DNA of 64,000 nucleotides, from positions 1,180,001-1,244,000 of the forward strand of contig JAXIVH010000044.1 of the NCBI GenBank assembly GCA_036785325.1. The letters are read 5' to 3'. The notes beneath the pieces were generated by a model that was not told the origin of the DNA, ran no database searches, and saw only the letters and a program-made list of their open reading frames with translations. Numbering within the stretch: position 1 is the first letter of the stretch; each line of letters begins with the position of its first letter. Of this stretch, positions 11,008-21,573 are shown piece by piece. This DNA comes from Urophycis tenuis (Eukaryota > Chordata > Actinopteri > Gadiformes > Phycidae). Position numbers and translations under genes: made by a program.

Positions 11008-12083
11008 TCACAGGCTCCCTCGGGTAGACTGTGGCAGCCGGTATGGGTTAGGGTGCTGCCCCGCATTACCTCTAAGAGTACGGCGTGGTGCTGAGTCGCT
11101 GCCTTCATCCGAGGTAGCAGATGAGGTCAGGGCAGGGTTCCCTTGTCCCCCATCGCTACCAGAAATCACTCCAGTAGGCGTTGGATCCAATAGACCAGAG
11201 ACCACTTGCAACTCTGAGGCAGACGGTTGCTGCCCTTCCGCGACTCCCAATGGCACCGCACCAGAGGTGGGTTCAAGTGGGTCAAGATTCTCACCCAACT
11301 GAGATGTGGATGAATGTGACTGTTCTGGAGCTAGCACGAACAAATCACCATCGCGGACCTCATGGGGAGGAGGCGAAGGTGTAGCCATCACTGATGGCCT
11401 GGTACCTGGACTTGATTCAGGAGGGTCCCGCTCCACCTTTGCCTTCAAGAGATTGCGGTGAACTTGCCTCTTCTGCGATGAGTCCTCTACAGGAGCTATA
11501 GTGTACACAGCACCCCCTGCTGCCAGTGCCCTGATCACTTGGTACACCACCGGGCTCCAGAGGTCGTGGATTTTATGTCTCCCTCTCACACTTACATTGC
11601 GGAGATATACTTGTTGACCCTCCACCAGTGGTGTGTCATGGACACGTTGGTCATGGTGGGCTTTCCGACGATCAGCAGCTACCCGCAATCGCTCTTGTGC
11701 TCCCTCAAAGCCTACCTGGAGCCGGGACTGGTGTTCAAGGATCCAGTCGTGCACTCTCCCAGCCCCTGGTTCCTGCACCCGACCCAATAGGAAGTCGATT
11801 GGGAGGCGCGGCTCTTGCCCAAACATCAGGAAGTGAGGGCTCTCCCCAGTCGATTGATGGGGGGTGGTGTTATAGCAGAACAACAGCTGAGGAAGACAGG
11901 ACACTCAATCCCTTTTCCTGGTCACAGGCAGAGTGCGCAGAAGGCCGTGCAAGGTGCGGTTAAACCGCTCGCATTGACCATTACCCTCTGGGTGGTATGG
12001 GGTGGTCCGGGACTTCCGGACCCTGTAGAGGTCACACAGCTGATGGAGGAGTAAAGATTCAAAACTCCAGCCCTAGTCCGAAT
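11008..12083 (-). pseudogene. Gypsy pol fragment: integrase core end and C-terminal domain
   Basis: Read on the minus strand, the fragment begins in the integrase catalytic core just before the HSD motif. It keeps TTPYHPEGNGQCERFN with the catalytic Glu. It continues through the helical region (PHFLMFGQEPRLPIDF), a GPY/F-like module (DLWSPVVYQV) and a long Ser/Pro-rich tail to a stop at 11008-11010. In-frame stops occur near 12.06 kb and 11.91 kb, so it is inactive. The 5' side is cut at a CA microsatellite that joins it to the ZP-associated segment, so protease, reverse transcriptase and RNase H are missing. Confidence 0.85.
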
Positions 12084-12084
12084 G

Positions 12085-12087
12085 GAT

Positions 12088-12118
<31 letters not shown>

Positions 12119-12119
12119 A
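12085..12119. repeat. (CA)n microsatellite at an element junction
   Basis: A CA run of about 16 units joins the truncated Gypsy integrase to the duplicated segment. The same segment in copy 1 also ends in this microsatellite, followed there by an exon. Confidence 0.9.
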
Positions 12120-12690
12120 TAAAATTAATATCAATATTGGCTCAATGAGACCATAACATATAAAGGACGCCACACAAGTTTTAAAGTTTGCAAAAAGGAT
12201 TCTTTATTGAAAAGTAGCAACGGGAAAAAATGAACCCTTAAAGTAATAAACCAAAAAGAGATGGAGACAACGGTCAAAAGGAACAAGAGGGGGAAACACC
12301 GGGCCAGCCACGCTGTGGGCCGTCGCACCCTGCACCTCCACACTAACTAGAAACACAGGGCTAACATAACAAAAAACACCAAACAGGACTACCAGAGATC
12401 TCCAACTAAAATAAGAAAACTCTGCCATGTTGGACAGAGGGGAAAATGGGTTACTTCAGCTCTAGTAGTAGAGAACACAAACCTTCCCCTGCTGCTGCTG
12501 TGTTTGTGAGAGAGAGCTCAGCCTCCCTCCTCCTCCTCTTTAACCCCTTCCTGATTACCAAATTGATTACCACCTATGGGGGAAGGAGCAACAAGGGAGG
12601 ACAGGAGGGAGACCAGCAGCCCCAAAAAGAAAACACAATACAGTCCCAGGTGTATAACACCCCCACTACCTGGCCACACATAACAGCAAC
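12120..12690 (-). repeat. Duplicated mRNA/LTR-like segment, copy 2 (Harbinger-free)
   Basis: This is the inverted paralog of 1-376 plus 3599-3745, uninterrupted. On the minus strand: a CTG/CAG-rich leader, an ATG at 12428, AATAAAGAATCC near 12.2 kb, GTGTGGCGTCC, then CTCATTGAGCC. A 7-bp direct repeat TGTTATG lies near 12.68 kb and again near 12.15 kb, which may mark insertion ends. Whether it is a solo LTR, a retrocopy or an intron segment is unresolved. Confidence 0.55.
12204..12428 (-). CDS. 74-codon hydrophobic open frame, unrecognised
   Basis: The frame starts MAEFSYFSWRS and is followed by a hydrophobic stretch of about 20 residues like a signal peptide or anchor, then VEVQGATAHSVAGPV and a hydrophobic tail. 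The first 60 or so codons are nearly identical to the copy at 186. The AATAAA signal overlaps its end. No family recognised. It is antisense to the ZP exons to its right. Confidence 0.3.
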   Translation of the reverse strand: MAEFSYFSWRSLVVLFGVFCYVSPVFLVSVEVQGATAHSVAGPVFPPLVPFDRCLHLFLVYYFKGSFFPVATFQ

Positions 12691-13016
12691 AACAGAGCAC
12701 ACACACCCCGCACCCGAGGCCATGAAGAGTGCAGAGCGGTCAGCTCCCCTGCAGGCTGTCCCACGCTGCACCTTCCAGTGAGGTGGTGATGTCTCACTGA
12801 GGAGCAGGTAGTGGCGAGGTCTTGAGTCTCTGTAGGAGGAGCTACAGGTGTCTGCTCTCCCCGTCCCTCCCCCCCTGTGTGTGTCACCCACCGGGAGACA
12901 GCGGTGGTCTCCCGGTGGTCGGCGCAGAACCAAGCCTGTGACGCCCCGCCTGCTGGCAGACCGCTGAATGTTTGTGTGGGTGGGTGGGGGTTCTTTTTTG
13001 CCAGCCTGCTTGCCAG
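12691..13016. other. Intron-like sequence with a 12-bp-arm hairpin
   Basis: A perfect inverted repeat (CCACCGGGAGAC at 12888-12899 and its complement at 12907-12918) lies within a short GC-rich open stretch. That stretch could be another ZP-gene exon, though I see no clear splice pair for it. Confidence 0.45.
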
Positions 13017-13204
13017 AAGGACGTGTGGTGGCGGTGGTGGACACCACCCACGCCGCTCCACCCGTGCGGCCCGACCGCACCACCCTGGCGGACCCCAGCT
13101 GCGTTCCCGTGGAAACGAACAGCGCGCGGGCGCTGTTTGTCTTCAGCGTGGAGTCCTGTGGCACCACCCTGACGATACGTGCGTGTGCGTGTGGGCGCGC
13201 GCGT

Positions 13205-13235
<31 letters not shown>

Positions 13236-13646
13236 GTAACAGAACCTTCTCATTCCTTGTTCAGTGACTTTTTGTCACACGTTCTTCCCTTGGCAGACCG
13301 AGGGTGAGCTGGTTTACCAGAACCAGGTGAGGTACCAGCAGGACTTCCTCTCCGACCAGGCGGACCCGCTGATACACCGAGACTCGCTGTACAGGTGGTG
13401 ACCCCCCGGCCCCCCCCTCTCGCTTTGTTCCTCTATGCTGTGTGTGTGTGACCTTTGACCTCCTCCTCCTCCTCCTCCGGGCCGCAGCAGGCTGACCCTC
13501 CAGTGCCGCTACCCGACGTCGGACTCCAGAATCCTCTTCCCGCCCCCCACGCCGTCACCCCCCCGCGGGGACCCCCCCGCTCCTCCTGCTCCTCCTGCAT
13601 CTCCTGCTCCTCCTCCTGCTGCCCATGAGAACACAGAGGAGCGTTG
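13017..13646 (+). pseudogene. ZP-domain gene fragment (ZP2/ZPAX-like), three exons
   Basis: Exon 1 (13017 to about 13178, after the acceptor TTGCCAG) encodes TTLADPSCVPVET and FSVESCGTT, the opening of a zona pellucida domain. Exon 2 (13297 to about 13397) encodes EGELVYQNQVRYQQDF and IHRDSLY. Exon 3 (from 13491) encodes RLTLQCRYP and then runs into a Pro/Ala-rich repeat to a stop near 13646. ZP proteins polymerise through this domain in egg coats or the extracellular matrix. The exon 1 donor lies in an expanded GT tract, and its phase does not fit exon 2 at the obvious site. The rest of the ZP domain and the upstream exons are missing, so I regard it as a fragment. Confidence 0.7.
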
Positions 13647-14490
13647 AGCTGACAGAGACTGACGGAGGCTGGTGGAGGCTGGCGGAGGCTGATGGAGGCG
13701 CTCGTACCGAATGACACCCTGACAACAGCGGGTGTCTTCCCCCTGATGTACTTTGCTGAGCAGTTTGTTGACGCGTGTTGCCATGGGGACTGAGTTTCTG
13801 GCGGCAGCGGCGGATGCCGGGCCCTGGTGCTGACCCTACCGGTCCTACCGGTGTCCAGACACTCCCAGACCCGTGGACCTGGACCCGGTGGTCTGCCCTG
13901 GACGTGTAGTCATGTGCAAGTCTAGATGTTTAGGAGTGAGTCTCTGGAAGGCTGCAGTGTTGTTTGTCTGTTTGGTTATAAAATGCGTTTCACCCCCTAG
14001 GGTCCGGTAGAAATTTCCCCGGAAAAAAAATAATCTAATAAATGTGATGTATGTTTGTATGCGTATATGTATACACGCAAAAAAAAAAAAAAAAAGTAAA
14101 AATTAAAAACGGAAAAAAACGACCCCTTATGTTTTTTTTCAGACAACTTTTTTTTTCAGCCCATATCTTCACCAAGTGTTCGTCCCTGTTCTAGTTCAGC
14201 TGTGGCAGGGCAGAGCTACAGCCAGAGCAGCTCTAGATCCATCGTGTGTGTGTGTGTGTGTACACACATATGTGCTGTTGCCATTACACCTCTTCCCTAT
14301 TTAACCAGTGATCAATGATTCCTGATTATTATTCTACTGCCCCGACTGTATTTGTTGCTGTTTAAATAAAGTGTTTTCTCTGTGCTGTCTCTAACTGATA
14401 GTGAAATGCTGAAGAATGCAATAGATTGGAGAAGGCGGGCCTCAAACCTGAATTGTCATTGTAAGACACAACCTTCTACAATTTTCATGA
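13647..14490 (+). other. Non-coding sequence after the ZP fragment
   Basis: Contains a degenerate GGAGGCTG tandem (about 13.66-13.70 kb), A-rich tracts near 14.08 kb, one arm of the dispersed foldback repeat (about 14.18-14.22 kb) and a GT run near 14.245 kb. No gene seen. Confidence 0.45.
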
Positions 14491-14491
14491 A

Positions 14492-14564
14492 GCCTGGGTA
14501 GCTCAGCTGGTAGAGCATCAGACTTTTAATCTGAGGGTCCAGGGTTCAAGTCCCTGTTCAGGCT
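14492..14564 (+). tRNA. tRNA-Lys (UUU)
   Basis: A full cloverleaf can be drawn: acceptor stem GCCTGGG with TTCAGGC (two G-T pairs), D arm GCTCAGCTGGTAGAGC, anticodon arm with CTTTTAA (anticodon TTT), and T arm GGGTTCAAGTCCC. It differs from a typical vertebrate tRNA-Lys mainly in the acceptor stem, so it may be a gene or a recently transposed copy. Confidence 0.8.
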
Positions 14565-14705
14565 ACTGGTTATTTGCAATAGATAAATTGACATTATGTA
14601 TTTAGCATGCTGAAAACATGTCCTACAATCTGCATTTGGATTATTGACTCTTTACAAAGTGACATTGAATTGTAAAGTCAATTATACACGTTGACTCAAT
14701 CTATG

Positions 14706-14780
14706 GCCAGTGGCTCAGTGGCACAATGGATAGAGCTGCTGGTGAACTGATCTTGAGTCATGGGTTCAACTCATGCCAAG
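14706..14780 (+). repeat. tRNA-like unit (box A and box B)
   Basis: Contains TGGCACAATGGATAGAGC (box-A-like) and GGGTTCAACTCATGCC (box-B-like) at tRNA spacing. The anticodon arm is poorly paired. The inverted paralog is at about 4357-4430. Confidence 0.55.
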
Positions 14781-14860
14781 AACAATGTGGACTTGCATGT
14801 TTTTACAACAAACACTAACATGTGAATTGTAACGTACAGTAGAACCTCCCGCACAAACTT

Positions 14861-14938
14861 TGTCGGTGTCTCTGTGGCGCAGTTGAGAGAGCTGCTGCAC
14901 TTCCGTTCTGTGGACAGGGGTTCAAGTCCTGCTAAGGG
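14861..14938 (+). repeat. tRNA-like unit (box A and box B)
   Basis: Contains TGGCGCAGTTGAGAGAGC and GGGGTTCAAGTCCTGC at tRNA spacing. Paralogous to the partial unit near 4240-4276. Confidence 0.55.
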
Positions 14939-15250
14939 TAATTTGTGTGAATGTTAGAGTGTCTGGGTGAATGGATGTAATTCTTGCATCCATTCATCAC
15001 AATGGGAATAAATGGATTGTGGTGATTGGGTGGTGAATGAGTGAGTGAATGAATCCATCCATTCCCATGTGAATGTCTGAGTGGGGATGTGGGTGGGCAA
15101 AGTAGGTAGGTAAGTGGGTGGGGGATTAGAGCCCAACACAGAACAGGAACAGCTCTCACTGAAGACACCCTGTTTTGTTAAAAATGAGATGACATTTAAG
15201 AAAACCTTTTCTATAACCCCTTGAGAATGACAAGGAGCCAACAAACAGCT
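14939..15250. other. Short-period repeat-rich non-coding DNA
   Basis: Degenerate GAATG, GTGAATGA and GTGGG motifs, with no gene supported. Confidence 0.45.
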
Positions 15251-15475
15251 CACCCGGGGACTTGAACCCTGGTCTCCAGAACTGAACACAAGCAGCTCTA
15301 TCCACTGCACCACCAAGGCATGTTCCTAGACATCTTCTGGGTTTTATATTTGACTTAGAAGTCAGACAATAAAGTAACAGCCAGGACTTGAACCCTGGTC
15401 TCCAGAACTGAACACAAGCAGCTCTATCCACTGCACCGCCAAGGCATGTTCCTAGACATGTTCTGGGTTTTATAT
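15251..15475 (-). repeat. Tandem pair of tRNA-like units, period about 126 bp
   Basis: Two minus-strand units (about 15251-15319 and 15380-15445) share GGTGCAGTGGATAGAGC and GGAGACCAGGGTTCAAGTCC. Each is followed by the same spacer with GTTCCTAGACAT. The box-A and box-B spacing suits an RNA polymerase III promoter. Confidence 0.65.
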
Positions 15476-15599
15476 TTGACTTGGAAGTCAGACAATTAAG
15501 TAACAGCTGAGGATGGTGAGTGTGCTCCAACTGTTGTGCCCGTCTATGACAGCGGCGGAGGTTATACTTGACATCAAAATCATGTGACATTGTTCGAGT

Positions 15600-15690
15600 T
15601 ACAGAAGAACATGAAGAGTGTTCATGGCAGGACTTGAACCACCGACTCCAGTCATCAGAACACACATCTCTATCAGGTGCAGCTGATCTT
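15600..15690 (-). repeat. tRNA-like unit
   Basis: The minus strand has a box-B-like GGTTCAAGTCCTGCC and an upstream CTGCACCTGATAGAGA. Decayed. Confidence 0.45.
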
Positions 15691-15765
15691 CATCCCTGTC
15701 CTAATTCAACTGTGGCAGGGCAGAGGTACAACCACAACAACTCTGAATCCATCCACTGTTTGTAT

Positions 15766-16390
15766 TGTTATGGCCCGGCTCTAGGACCGTAGCAAATAAC
15801 AGAAAGAGGAGTGAGGATTTAATTAACCAAACGAAAATAATTTATTCAACGACAAATAAATAAGTTTAACAAATGTAACAAAATAGCAGATTTAACAAAG
15901 GAAGCTGGACAAAAATCATATTGCCAGTCTTATCTTGAGCAATCTCCCATAAACCCTACAATGAAGTCAAGTCCTTCAACACAGTGCCGTGGTGCCAGGG
16001 TAAGAGAGAGCCCGCAGACTACCAGGATAGGCGGGTTTAAAGCGTCCTGGAGACGGTGGCCAGCTGCCTCCAATCCGTTGATGACCTGGACCAACCCAAC
16101 AGGAACCAGCAGCACTGCAAAGACAAACACAGCCCACAACACAACATACACCAGCCCTGACAGAGGCCTTGAGGCCGTAACTGTATGTCTGCATGTGTCT
16201 GTATGTCAGATGACACAAAGGAGCAAATCAGTTTATTTACATTTAATTTAAAACACTTTGTACATCCGTTCATCCGAGGAAATACAACACCAGAGACTCT
16301 CACGGCCCTGCCATCGCCATCATACAATAGTCAACGAAACACATTACATGACAGCCATCAGCCGGCCGGGCGCGGCGTGACTTCATAACA
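15766..16390 (-). mobile_element. Solo LTR, about 625 bp
   Basis: Starts TGTTATG and ends CATAACA, a perfect 7-bp inverted terminus. Flanking 4-mers are GTAT and GTAA, an imperfect target duplication. The minus strand has AATAAATTATT, so the LTR probably reads leftward. No internal retrotransposon sequence adjoins it. Confidence 0.65.
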
Positions 16391-16454
16391 GTAATATTGC
16401 ACGCCGTGGAACGTCCCCACCTCGTGCACCGTGACGTCCGCGGCCCCGCCCCCC

Positions 16455-17955
16455 CACAAATTAATTAGCTTAGTATTTCAACGACCGTTTGGTCAATTAA
16501 CATCAATCTTTCCTTACAGAACACAAATTAATTAGCTAAGTATTTCAACGACCCATGAGTCAATATAGTCTTGCCATACGCCGTTGGAAAGCTTAGATTT
16601 CCCCGCTTAAAATGAGCCCATCCACGAGCAGTCTGGTTGACCACAGACTAAACTGCGTCAGGTTGACTGAAGTCTACCCAGCAGCTAAAAACATACCTTC
16701 AACGTTTCAATTAACATCAATCTTTCCTTACAGAACACAAATTAATTAGCTTAGTATTTCAACGACCCATGAGTCAATATAGTCTTGCCATATGCTGTTG
16801 GAAAGCTTAGGTTTCCCCGCTTAAAATTAGCCCATCCCCGAGCAATTTGGTTGCTCACAGACAAAACTGCGTTAGGTTGACTGAAGTCTACCCAGCAGCT
16901 AAAAACATACCTTCAACGTTTCAATTAAGATCAATCTTTCAATAAAGAAAACAAATTAATTAGCTTAGTATTTCAACGACCCATGAGTCAATATAGTCTT
17001 GCCATACGCCGTTGGAAAGCTTAGATTTCCCCGCTTAAAATGAGCCCAAAATGTATCATTGAAGCCATCATTGAGACTTTTCTTTTTAAATTATACCGCA
17101 TGAACATGGGTCTGCAATAAACTTTATATATATTTATGTGTGTGTGTGTGTGTTTTAATCACTTACTTGGAACGGCATGATCCCACATCGCTGTGAAGGG
17201 ACGGCGTTAACGAGGTGGGCGTGCAACCCCTCGAGAGAGTTGCTGCCTCGCCGGCACTTGTACTTGTTCAGCCGGATGCCGTTCTTCACAACCACCTTCA
17301 CAGAGACATACAGCTGTATGCCAGGGGGGTCCTGTAACACACAATCTATTGCAAGGTCCTCATTTATGCTGGTGTCATTTTGAAATGTTACCATATACAA
17401 GTTTGAATGGTTTTGACACACGATGACTGCAGAGACAGCTGCAGGATGGCCCTGGATGCAAGACGGAGGGGGCCTGTGGCTGTGCGGGGAGGACCAGCGG
17501 TATGGGTGCTGCCGACACAGGGGGCGGGCGGGCCACAGGCTGACGCAGCAGGAGGCCTCGGCTGGAGGCGGGTGGGCGCAGGAGGCTTCGGCCGGGTGGA
17601 GGACGACAACGCAGTGGGCTGAACGGGCCAGTTGGTGGGAGTCACAGGCTCTGGCTCATCAACAAATAATCTGGAAATATAAAATACACACGTGATCAGT
17701 ATTGATATTGATATCTTTTATAAGAACAGTGTTCATACTGTTTACACTTTTTATACAACTGTTTATACAATGTCCATACTGTTTATTTATTAATGTTTAT
17801 CACTGACAATAAAGGTGACTTGGTATGACTTGTGTGCTATTTTCTTTCCACAGCCAACAGAACACACATGAATCAGCTTATTATTTCGACGACCCGTGGG
17901 CGAATATAGTCATGCCATACACTGTTGGAAAGCTTAGATTGCCACGATTAAAATG
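16455..17955. repeat. Satellite array I, right part
   Basis: About three 214-bp monomers (16.46-17.05 kb), one exon block (17.05-17.87 kb) and a diverged edge monomer. Same orientation as the left part. The 6.5 kb between the two parts holds the Gypsy/ZP/tRNA material. The array ends in a flank that recurs at 33.95-35.6 kb. Confidence 0.9.
17167..17670 (-). pseudogene. Satellite-embedded exon, copy 3
   Basis: A 504-bp exon with acceptor TTTCCAG and donor CAA/GTAAGT, nearly identical to copy 2. The entry and exit frames differ, as in copy 2. Confidence 0.65.
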
Positions 17956-18068
17956 AGATCATCCACGAGTCATATGGTTGAATGAAGTCTACCCAGCAGC
18001 TAAAAACATAGCTTCAACGTCAACAGAATCGTTTCTCTTTCTACGAAATCGATACAGCTAAATACATA

Positions 18069-19336
18069 TGTAACCCAGGTCCCATGTAGTTAAAAGATAA
18101 AGCTAAAGTGGTTAATACGATGAGACTGGGCCTGGGCTCGTTGTAGGAAAAACTACAACTTTCTTATGTTACTTTAAGAGTGTACCTTTAATAAGGTTTG
18201 TTATTTTAATAATGACCACCACAACTGTTCTTTAAATTCAATGAACCCCTCAAAGGCATTTATTCATAATAAAATAAATGTCTCTTTTGAATATGAAATA
18301 AAATAATGAAATAGCACTGAATTACTCAATTGTAAATAAAAGATCTTCAAAATAAGAAGTTTCTTTTTGTTTCACACTTTCTAATTAATAACATTCAATA
18401 CTTTTCGAAATCATTCAAATTACCTTTCAAAACAGTAGGTTTAAATTTACATGCAACCACTCAAAACTAAATGTTATCTGTGGGCCCACACACTCATACG
18501 AAACACTTTAGAATAGGATTTGAAACCCGTTGCAGGCCTGTTTACGAAGCTCGTGTGCGTTGTGGCCTAAAAACTGTAGTGGCCGTTTCACTCAGGGCTG
18601 AGTACAAATAAAAAGCACGTGCAGGGTATGTTAATACTCACGAATCCGATTCAAGGGTAAATTAGTAGGGGTAGAATGGGAATGGGGGTCTCACGAGGAC
18701 AATGGCACAGTCAATCCAAAACACACGTGGGCAATGGCGCGGCGAAGTCGCACAGCAGGACAGGACCCTATGGACGGGACACGTCCGAACACGGACGAAC
18801 AGGACCATCGGTTGGAAAAACCCGGTCTCCCTCTCTCTCCAACGTTCGTCTCCTTAAAGCATATCATTCCCGAAATGAGCCATAACATCAAACACTATCT
18901 CATGTCGACAAAATATTAGCTTGCTTTAGCTTCAGAAATATCTTAATGCTACAGCTACGATATACAGGCACATTAACACTGAAATGCTACCACTAATTAG
19001 CACGTCGCTAACCGTGTTACACATCCAGGTTTGCTAACTATAACGATTAGATATAGCACAAAATACAGGCATACAGATTATATTCACCTCTGGCAGTTCA
19101 CACAAAACCAACTTAATGAAATAAAATGACTTTTATGAATTTATCTCTTAATTGTGAACAGTCCTATTTATTTAACGTTACATATTATATTTATGCTTTT
19201 AACCAGCACACATTTTAACCATTTTAAATATTATGAACTCTATTTATTTATTAACTTTGTAAATATAGCATGTTATTATACGGTTAGGTTATTTTTTATG
19301 CTCTGTAAGCGTATATGATTTTTATACAGGGCTACA
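18069..19336. mobile_element. Solo LTR with 4-bp target duplication
   Basis: A 1,268-bp element from TGTAACCC to GGGCTACA, flanked by CATA at 18065-18068 and 19337-19340. The paralogous flank at 35.23 kb reads straight through (TAAATACATACCTTAACG), a clean empty site. Orientation is uncertain, though an AATAAATG on the minus strand near its left end suggests minus. No coding sequence supported. Confidence 0.88.
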
Positions 19337-19625
19337 CATACCTTAACGAAAAGTCGAATTATTAACTCGCAAAGGATGAAGATCATCAAATTCACCTTAG
19401 TTGAATCCTCCGTTGGCAGTGGACAGCAATGATCGTAAAAACATTAGGTGATGTATTCCGATCCTCGCTCAGCGATTGGTCCGTTGAGCGCCGAGCTCTG
19501 CTCAGCATCGCTCCGCCATTGGCCGATCGCTGCTAAACTCTGCTCAGCTTTGCTCAACCATTGGTCGGTTCGCGTGAGCTTAGGGACTTGGCGGAGAGTT
19601 TGCCTGACGAAGGCGAACGACACCC
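19337..19625 (-). promoter_or_regulatory. Candidate minus-strand promoter with three CCAAT boxes (copy I)
   Basis: Read on the minus strand there are three CCAAT boxes (+ strand ATTGG at 19475, 19518 and 19560), spaced 43 and 42 bp apart, in a GC-rich stretch without a TATA box. Downstream on the minus strand lies an AAG/GTATG splice-donor-like site at about 19337. It faces satellite array I, whose exon copies are also on the minus strand. The same arrangement is kept at 35.38-35.54 kb. The promoter role is inferred from this context. Confidence 0.45.
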
Positions 19626-19635
19626 ACAAGTCCTG

Positions 19636-19787
19636 CTTCTTCTTCTTCTTCTTCTTCTTCTTCTTCTTCTTCTTCTTCTTCTTCTTCTTCTTCTAGTTAA
19701 TGGCGGTTCACAATATAGGATTGTATATCCCCACCTACTGCACAGGAGTGTGTGATATGATCAAGTCAAGTCATGGCATGGCAAAAA

Positions 19788-19856
<69 letters not shown>

Positions 19857-21573
19857 AAAAAAATAAATAAATAAAGAAAGAAATGTGAAACAGCCTATAT
19901 TCTGCTCATCAATTCTGTAATTTAAGTACCTCATAAGACCTTTAATCCTATTGCCCTGCATTCCCTCTTCCTTCAAGATGTTTTGGATATCATCATCTCC
20001 TCCCTGTTCTATCCAGTGATACCTGTGGTCAGTGTGTTTCCTGCAGTGAAAAAGAATGTGCTCTACATCTTCTCTGACTTGGCATTCGGTGCAAAGCCCA
20101 TCAGATTTGCCCAACACATGTAATGTGGCATTGATGCCAGCGTGCCCTAATCTCAGCCTTGTGTATACAACTTCCTCCCTTCTTCCAAGCCCCACTGATG
20201 TAATTCTTCTCCCCCCTGTTGCACATTAAAGTATTTCCTGCCCTTTGGGTCTGACTCCCATTCATCCTGCCACCATTCATGATTTCTGTCTTGATATAAG
20301 ATTTAGCCTCCCCTTTTCCTAGTGGAACATGGATTGAGATACATTGGTGGCCTAATGCGTCCTTGGCAGCTTTATCTGCGTTTTCGTTACCCTTGAGGCC
20401 CTTACGAGCTGGCACCCAGCAAAATTGGACAATGAGCCCCAGATTACTGATTTGAGCCAATAGCTGCCTCCTTTCAATAACCAAGTCATCTCTTACTGCT
20501 TTTCCAGAGATAAAGCTTTGCAATACTGAGAGTGAATCTGTGCAGATGACTGATTTAAAAGGCTTGACTTCTTCAATCCTTCTCAATGCAGTGATTATAG
20601 CAGTTAGTTCTACTGAATATATCGATAAGAAGTTATTCAGTCGGTATCCATACGTCCTTTGGAATTCAGGTATATAGATTCCAATACTACACTGGCCAGT
20701 TTGAGGGTTTTTTGAGCCATCTGTAAATATCTGTAGGTACCCATAAAATGCAGAATTCAAATAAATTTTTACAATGTATTGCAAATTCTTTATCATTAGG
20801 GTGGTCTTCCTTCACTTTCAGTAGCTCTGTGTTAACATCTGGGGCAGGAAGGATCCATGGGGGTACATTACTCATATCCAATGCAGAGTTAAATTTAAGG
20901 CTTTTTAAAACAAACACGCTTGCATCCTCTTCAATGGTCCACCCAAATCCCTTTCCTTCTTTATAATATTCCCAACAGTCTTTGAGCACTGACATGGCTG
21001 GATTATCAGTGGTACACTGTAGTTTGACCCAATAGGTCAGTGCCAATTTTTCAAAACACAGCTGAATAGGAGTTTCCTCTGCCTCCACTTGTAGGGCACT
21101 GATGGGAGTTGTCTTAATGGCACCCAGGGATATTCTTAGGGCCCTTGAGTGTACTCTTTCAAGTTTCATGAGGGATGTTTTACAGGCAGATCCATAAACT
21201 ATGCAACCATAATCAATATTTGACCTTATCAGAGCTATATAGATATTGAGTAAAGATTGTCTATCTGCACCCCAACAGAGACCAGAGACCATACGCATTA
21301 GGTTCAGAACCTTTTTGCATTTTGTCTCTACATACTCAATAGATCGTTTCCAGGTGAGTTTATCGTCCAACCAAAGACCCAGGTACTTGAAGCCATCTCC
21401 TCTTTTGAGTGGCTGGTCATAAAGCAAAATTTCATAGGTTTCTGACACCTTCTTCCCTGTGAAGTATGTCACTTGTGATTTTTGCACAGAAAACTTAAAA
21501 CCCCACTCCATTCCCCACTGTTCTAGAATATGCAGTTCCTTCTGTATAATTTTAGTGATGTACGGGATATTAT
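19636..21573 (-). mobile_element. 5'-truncated I-clade (Nimb-like) LINE
   Basis: The minus-strand element ends in a (GAA)n tail (19636-19694). Its 3' UTR contains GCAGTAGGTGG and an internal (TTTA)n expansion (about 19783-19878). The coding part covers the end of the reverse transcriptase, an RNase H domain and a Cys/His tail. It is 5'-truncated at a poly-C tract (21575-21597). The paralogous site at 35.54 kb has the poly-C tract with no LINE. Confidence 0.83.
19880..21511 (-). pseudogene. I-clade LINE ORF2 C-terminal half with RNase H, frameshifted
   Basis: The first open frame (21511-20687) carries reverse transcriptase thumb sequence (FKYLGLWLDDKLTW, LIRSNIDYG). The second (20796-20101) carries an RNase H domain with FTDGSK, VELTAI and CTDSLS, and WVPARKG where a His is usual before the last Asp (NENADKAA). 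The third (20195 down) has a C-terminal motif CTECQVREDVEHILFHC. The three frames overlap, so at least two frameshifts separate them. An RNase H in a LINE points to the I/Nimb group. Polymerase catalytic motifs lie upstream of the truncation. Confidence 0.82.

Noticed and set aside
12120..12690. Clean LTR with TG...CA ends for the duplicated segment
   Set aside because: Possible TG and CA ends exist, but no pair gives a target duplication together with matching inverted termini, so the LTR label is left open.
15156..15665. 169-codon minus-strand frame
   Set aside because: It translates the tandem tRNA-like units, which explains its internal peptide repeat.
19761..19880. Ile/Phe/Tyr-rich peptide repeat at the end of the LINE frame
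   Set aside because: It is the (TTTA)n expansion read as protein, beyond the natural C-terminal Cys/His region.
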